Shown piece after piece: positions 7,275-9,525 of a stretch of 9,525 nt of DNA; position 1 is the first letter of the stretch; each line of letters opens with the position of its first letter. Position numbers and translations under genes: made by a program. Source of the stretch: Chloroflexota bacterium (GTDB lineage: Bacteria; Chloroflexota; Ktedonobacteria; Ktedonobacterales; Ktedonobacteraceae); contig VBHI01000026.1 in the NCBI GenBank assembly GCA_005881495.1, positions 1 to 9,525 of the forward strand. The letters run 5' to 3'. The notes under the pieces are model-generated. The model was not told the origin of the DNA. It was given only the letters and a program-made list of their open reading frames with translations, and ran no database searches.

Positions 7275-7417
7275 TGCCCAGGGAGAGACCCTTCGCTGCG
7301 CTCAGGGTGACATCAAAGGGGTAGCAGCGGCAGCACGACAGCAGTGTCATGCTGAGCGCAACGAAGCATCTCCTTGCCCAGAGAGAGACCCTTCGCTGCG
7401 CTCAGGGTGACACCAAA
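7275..7417. repeat. Repeat cluster: two direct copies 100 bp apart plus one inverted copy
   Basis: Copy 1 (7275-7317) and copy 2 (7375-7417) match at 41 of 43 positions and are offset by exactly 100 bp; both carry CTTCGCTGCGCTCAGGGTGA. Between them, 7345-7373 is a diverged inverted copy (TGTCATGCTGAGCGCAACGA onward). The copies can fold into long hairpins. The form matches a dispersed palindromic intergenic repeat rather than a gene. Short frames across it give the meaningless TLSAAKGLS-type peptides that such repeats produce. Confidence 0.75.
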
Positions 7418-7456
7418 AGGCTGTGTCTCCCCCACGAGACACAGCCTGCGTTTTGG
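7413..7456 (-). terminator. Intrinsic terminator of the PA14 gene (probably bidirectional)
   Basis: A perfect 12-bp stem AGGCTGTGTCTC (7418-7429) / GAGACACAGCCT (7436-7447) encloses a 6-nt loop. On the minus strand the stem runs straight into TTTTGG, 29 nt past the PA14 stop codon. On the plus strand a GCG and then TTTT follow, so it may work both ways. Confidence 0.8.
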
Positions 7457-7475
7457 CGGCGAGGAAACTGCAAAG

Positions 7476-8732
7476 CTAACTGCTGATTAGCTGAAAGCTA
7501 AATTTCGCAGTGGCTACTTCGGTGTTTTCATAGTACTCCATGATAATCGAGTGAGTACCTTTAGTCACCCATACAGTCCGGGTGTACGTGGTAGCCGGTT
7601 GATTTACCCAGTGATCGATAATTGGCGCACCATCGAAAAACAACCGAACACCATCATCGGCAGTAACGGTAAACAGGTACGTTCCCTCGTTGAGGCTCAC
7701 ATTTCGGATCCACCGCGCAGAAAAGTGGTCTGCAGGGATAGTTGGATCAGGCGATCTATAGCCCCAGGCGAAGTTGACAGCCGGATCAATTCGCATCTGC
7801 GTCGGTGCGCCAGACAATGTCTGGTTGTTATAGTACACGCCGACGTATCCGCCATTACTACTGGCTGGTTGCCAGCTTAACTTCGCAGTGGCGAAGCCAT
7901 TATGCTCGTAATACTCCATCTTGATCGTATGCGCTCCGGCGTTGATCCATTTGATAGAGTTGTACGTAGTTGCCGCCTGGTCTTTCCATTTGTCGATGAT
8001 CAACTTGCCGTCAAGGTAGAGTCTGACGCCGTCGTCCGCAGTGACGGTAAACCGGTACTGTCCTGTGTTCAGGTAGGTACTCATCGTCCATCTAACAGAG
8101 AAACTGTTTGCCGGCAGAGAAGCCGGATCAGGCGAACCAGTTCTCCAATTAAAATTGATCGCTGGATCGAGCCGCGTCAACGTCGGCGTCCCCGCTAACA
8201 CTCTGTTACTGTAGTAAGCGCCGAGGAATCCAACGGCCGGGCTGATCTGTTCCCAGCGAAGCCTGGCTGTCGCGAAGCCGTGGTTTTCGTAATACTCCAT
8301 GGTGACGGTATGCTGGACTGAACCGGATAGAGTCACAGGGGTGTTGTACGTCGTAGCAGACTGGTTCTTCCATTTGTCGATGACCAGTTTCCCATCTACA
8401 TACAGACGTACGCCATCATCCGCAGTCACGATGAAGTTGTACATTGCTTCCGGGAAGAAAGCGGTCCGCGTCCACCGCGCAGAGAATTGGTCTGCAGAGA
8501 CTTTCGGGTCGGGCGAACCGGTTCCCCAATCAAAATTGATAGTCGTATCCAAACGCGTCAAAACAGGCGTACCGGACAAGCTCATGTTATTGTAGTAGCT
8601 GCCCCGGAAAGGTATAGGTCCTGCTACGGCTACTTTTGCCGGCACGATTGACAAGAAGGAAGCGATGCTCAGGCTGAGTACGAAAATTAGCCCAGAAAGC
8701 ACCAGCCCTCCTTTTCTCCAAATTGTACTCAT
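7476..8732 (-). CDS. Secreted protein with three tandem PA14 domains
   Basis: I choose the ATG at 8732 because AGGAG at 8740-8744 is 7 nt upstream; the frame could extend to 8813 but that adds an implausible N-terminus. The 418-residue product starts with a Sec signal peptide (charged N-terminus, hydrophobic core about 9-30, likely cleavage after VAVA at 37). Three PA14 domains follow, about residues 44-163, 169-288 and 297-416. Each has YY-N, a LxGxP segment, NF-W, SPDP, the RW strand, TADDGVRL (103, 231, 358), DGK/P-IIDxW and MEYYE. PA14 is a beta-barrel that usually binds carbohydrate; the DD pair is the expected Ca-dependent ligand site. There is no catalytic domain, membrane anchor or sortase motif, so it is probably a secreted glycan-binding protein. 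The gene has its own promoter region and terminator and looks monocistronic. Confidence 0.9.
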   Translation of the reverse strand: MSTIWRKGGLVLSGLIFVLSLSIASFLSIVPAKVAVAGPIPFRGSYYNNMSLSGTPVLTRLDTTINFDWGTGSPDPKVSADQFSARWTRTAFFPEAMYNFIVTADDGVRLYVDGKLVIDKWKNQSATTYNTPVTLSGSVQHTVTMEYYENHGFATARLRWEQISPAVGFLGAYYSNRVLAGTPTLTRLDPAINFNWRTGSPDPASLPANSFSVRWTMSTYLNTGQYRFTVTADDGVRLYLDGKLIIDKWKDQAATTYNSIKWINAGAHTIKMEYYEHNGFATAKLSWQPASSNGGYVGVYYNNQTLSGAPTQMRIDPAVNFAWGYRSPDPTIPADHFSARWIRNVSLNEGTYLFTVTADDGVRLFFDGAPIIDHWVNQPATTYTRTVWVTKGTHSIIMEYYENTEVATAKFSFQLISS

Positions 8733-8776
8733 AGGTGTTCTCCTTTTCTCCCCTATCAACATGATGTCAACAATTT

Positions 8777-8798
8777 TTCTCTTATTAAGAGAATTATA
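8777..8798 (-). promoter_or_regulatory. TATAAT box with overlapping 17-bp palindrome, PA14 gene promoter/operator candidate
   Basis: The minus strand has TATAAT at 8793-8798. Directly downstream, 8777-8793 is a perfect palindrome, TTCTCTTATTAAGAGAA (8-bp arms, one central base), covering the expected start of transcription near 8786. A repressor bound there would block the promoter. The -35 at 17-bp spacing (AACTAA) is weak, which fits a regulated promoter. The leader to the ATG would be about 55 nt. Confidence 0.5.
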
Positions 8799-9014
8799 GT
8801 ATTCAAATCCCACAATTAGTTTACAAAAGACCTATGTATTCTCACAGGTAAATCACAATTAAACAGGGTAACGGCTAGGGAGGGGTTGCCGATCGCTGAA
8901 AAGCCGCGCAAGAACTTGCGCGCAATGGGCATTACACCGGCCAAAGCGGTTCAACTGTCTCGTTGGAGCAGGTGAGGTGTGGAATGTAGGGGCGTGAGCC
9001 TCTTTCAGGATAAT
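8799..9014. other. Intergenic stretch between the Csx15-like gene and the PA14 gene
   Basis: I find no gene here. It holds the upstream part of the PA14 promoter, and the hairpin at 8905-8922. The rest (8923-9014) shows nothing I can name. Confidence 0.5.
8905..8922 (-). terminator. Possible terminator hairpin after the Csx15-like pair
   Basis: Arms CGCGCAAG (8905-8912) and CTTGCGCG (8915-8922) are exact complements. On the minus strand GC and then TTTT follow within 2 nt. It lies about 93 nt past the stop at 9015. The two-base centre means the top of the stem must open into a loop, and the T-run is short, so this is a weak terminator or a protein-binding palindrome. Confidence 0.4.
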
Positions 9015-9407
9015 TCACAGACCCTGGGTAGATGGTGTGATCGATGGGTCACTCGGCTTGCGTGCGGCGTCGCGGATGGTTTGTAGGTTGAGGAGTTCTA
9101 TGACTTCGTAGGTGGTTACTGAAGCGTGTTTTGGACGCATGCGTATGAGTGTTGGGAAATGGCCGATGCGTCCGTGTATTTCCGCTAGCAGTAAGAATGC
9201 GGCGGGTGCATAGCCGGGTGGGTTAATGAGAATATGACGTTTGTACCAATCGATGATGGATTGATCGACGGCATCGATGAGTCGGGTAATTTGTGGCTCT
9301 AGTGGTTCCTCTTCATTGATAAGCGTTGGGATCGTGATGATATTGTCAATGCTGGTGCCAGATAGCTGCTCAATTTGTGATTGTTGCTGTTCTGTTGTAG
9401 CATTCAC
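9015..9407 (-). CDS. csx15: Csx15-like protein (type III CRISPR ancillary family), downstream copy
   Basis: The 130-residue product starts at GTG (9407), whose GTGA overlaps the TGA of the upstream paralog, so translation is probably coupled; no Shine-Dalgarno is seen. From memory of the family, the order EQ-x(3)-IEQLSG, a V/I-I-x-x-P strand, EPLEPQI, LINPPGYAPAAFLLLAEIHG, RIGHFPTLIRMRP and YEVIELLNLQTIRDAARK matches Csx15, a small alpha/beta protein found beside type III CRISPR-Cas and linked to cyclic oligoadenylate handling. This is recall without a database search. Family members usually begin with a short hydrophobic strand before the TxEQ helix; here the first residues are MNATTEQQQ, so that strand seems to be missing or replaced. 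The C-terminus ends in a polar, Pro/Ser/Thr-rich tail. It could also be an unnamed relative of the family. Confidence 0.65.
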   Translation of the reverse strand: MNATTEQQQSQIEQLSGTSIDNIITIPTLINEEEPLEPQITRLIDAVDQSIIDWYKRHILINPPGYAPAAFLLLAEIHGRIGHFPTLIRMRPKHASVTTYEVIELLNLQTIRDAARKPSDPSITPSTQGL

Positions 9408-9525
9408 CGACGTCTGTGTGCTGCTTCGCGAATGGATTGTAGGTTAAGGAGCTCTGCAACTTCGTAGCTTGTCATTGGTCCGGGTTTTGGACGTAGACGT
9501 ATCAATGATGGGAAATGGCCTATAT
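9404..9525 (-). CDS. csx15: Csx15-like protein, upstream copy (partial: only the C-terminal 39 residues are visible)
   Basis: Hand translation of the minus strand from the right edge gives IGHFPSLIRLRPKPGPMTSY, then EVAELLNLQSIREAAHRRR and a TGA at 9404-9406. About two thirds of the residues are identical to the C-terminal part of the 9015-9407 product (25 of 37 aligned), so this is a tandem paralog. The N-terminal part lies outside the window. Its stop overlaps the next start as GTGA. Family identity carries the same uncertainty as its neighbour. Confidence 0.7.
   Translation of the reverse strand, partial: IGHFPSLIRLRPKPGPMTSYEVAELLNLQSIREAAHRRR

Noticed and set aside
7165..7350. Minus-strand frame of 61 residues upstream of cca
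   Set aside because: Its N-terminal half is the translated intergenic repeat (TLSAAKGLS), and it covers the predicted cca promoter.
7275..7417. Possible CRISPR array
   Set aside because: Only two direct copies plus one inverted copy are present, with no regular spacers of 30-40 bp; it is a palindromic repeat cluster.
8733..8813. Longer N-terminus for the PA14 protein (start at 8813)
   Set aside because: It would put 27 polar residues before the signal peptide, and it would read through the palindrome and the ideal ribosome site for the ATG at 8732.

Overview
The window looks like a chromosomal segment of a free-living bacterium, most plausibly a Chloroflexota member such as the Ktedonobacteria. 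This is inferred from protein character, moderately G+C-rich coding sequence, TTG and GTG starts on at least three genes, and a Csx15-like gene type that I associate with Chloroflexota-type CRISPR neighbourhoods. No rRNA, tRNA or CRISPR array is visible, so the taxonomic call is an inference. Every supported gene lies on the minus strand, so transcription runs from high to low coordinates.

From right to left (5' to 3' on the minus strand): at the right edge are two tandem, overlapping paralogous genes (9404-9525 partial, 9015-9407 complete) that resemble the Csx15 family of type III CRISPR ancillary proteins. A 280-bp gap follows with a terminator-like hairpin, a TATAAT box and a 17-bp perfect palindrome placed like an operator. 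Then comes a secreted protein made only of a signal peptide and three PA14 domains (7476-8732), ending in a strong hairpin terminator. The gap 7146-7475 holds a small cluster of repeat copies (two direct copies exactly 100 bp apart plus one inverted copy) and a likely promoter.

Next is a two-gene unit: a CCA-adding enzyme/poly(A) polymerase-family nucleotidyltransferase with an HD domain (5397-7145) and a HEAT-repeat-like protein with a very basic tail (4530-5372), 24 bp apart. A good sigma-70-type promoter (4462-4490) then drives nadK (NAD kinase, TTG start) and recN (DNA repair ATPase), which are only 5 bp apart. Downstream are a nested inverted repeat, a promoter with a hairpin leader, a 61-residue two-span membrane protein (1107-1292), and the N-terminal part of a polytopic membrane protein of GT-C glycosyltransferase appearance that runs off the left edge (1-797).

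Functionally the middle is housekeeping (tRNA 3'-end maturation, NADP supply, double-strand-break repair). The right part is accessory (secreted carbohydrate-binding-type protein, possible CRISPR-linked signalling proteins). The points most worth a second look are the overlapping Csx15-like pair, the 21-residue in-frame tandem duplication inside the CCA enzyme, an apparent insertion in the RecN head domain, and the palindrome at the PA14 promoter.
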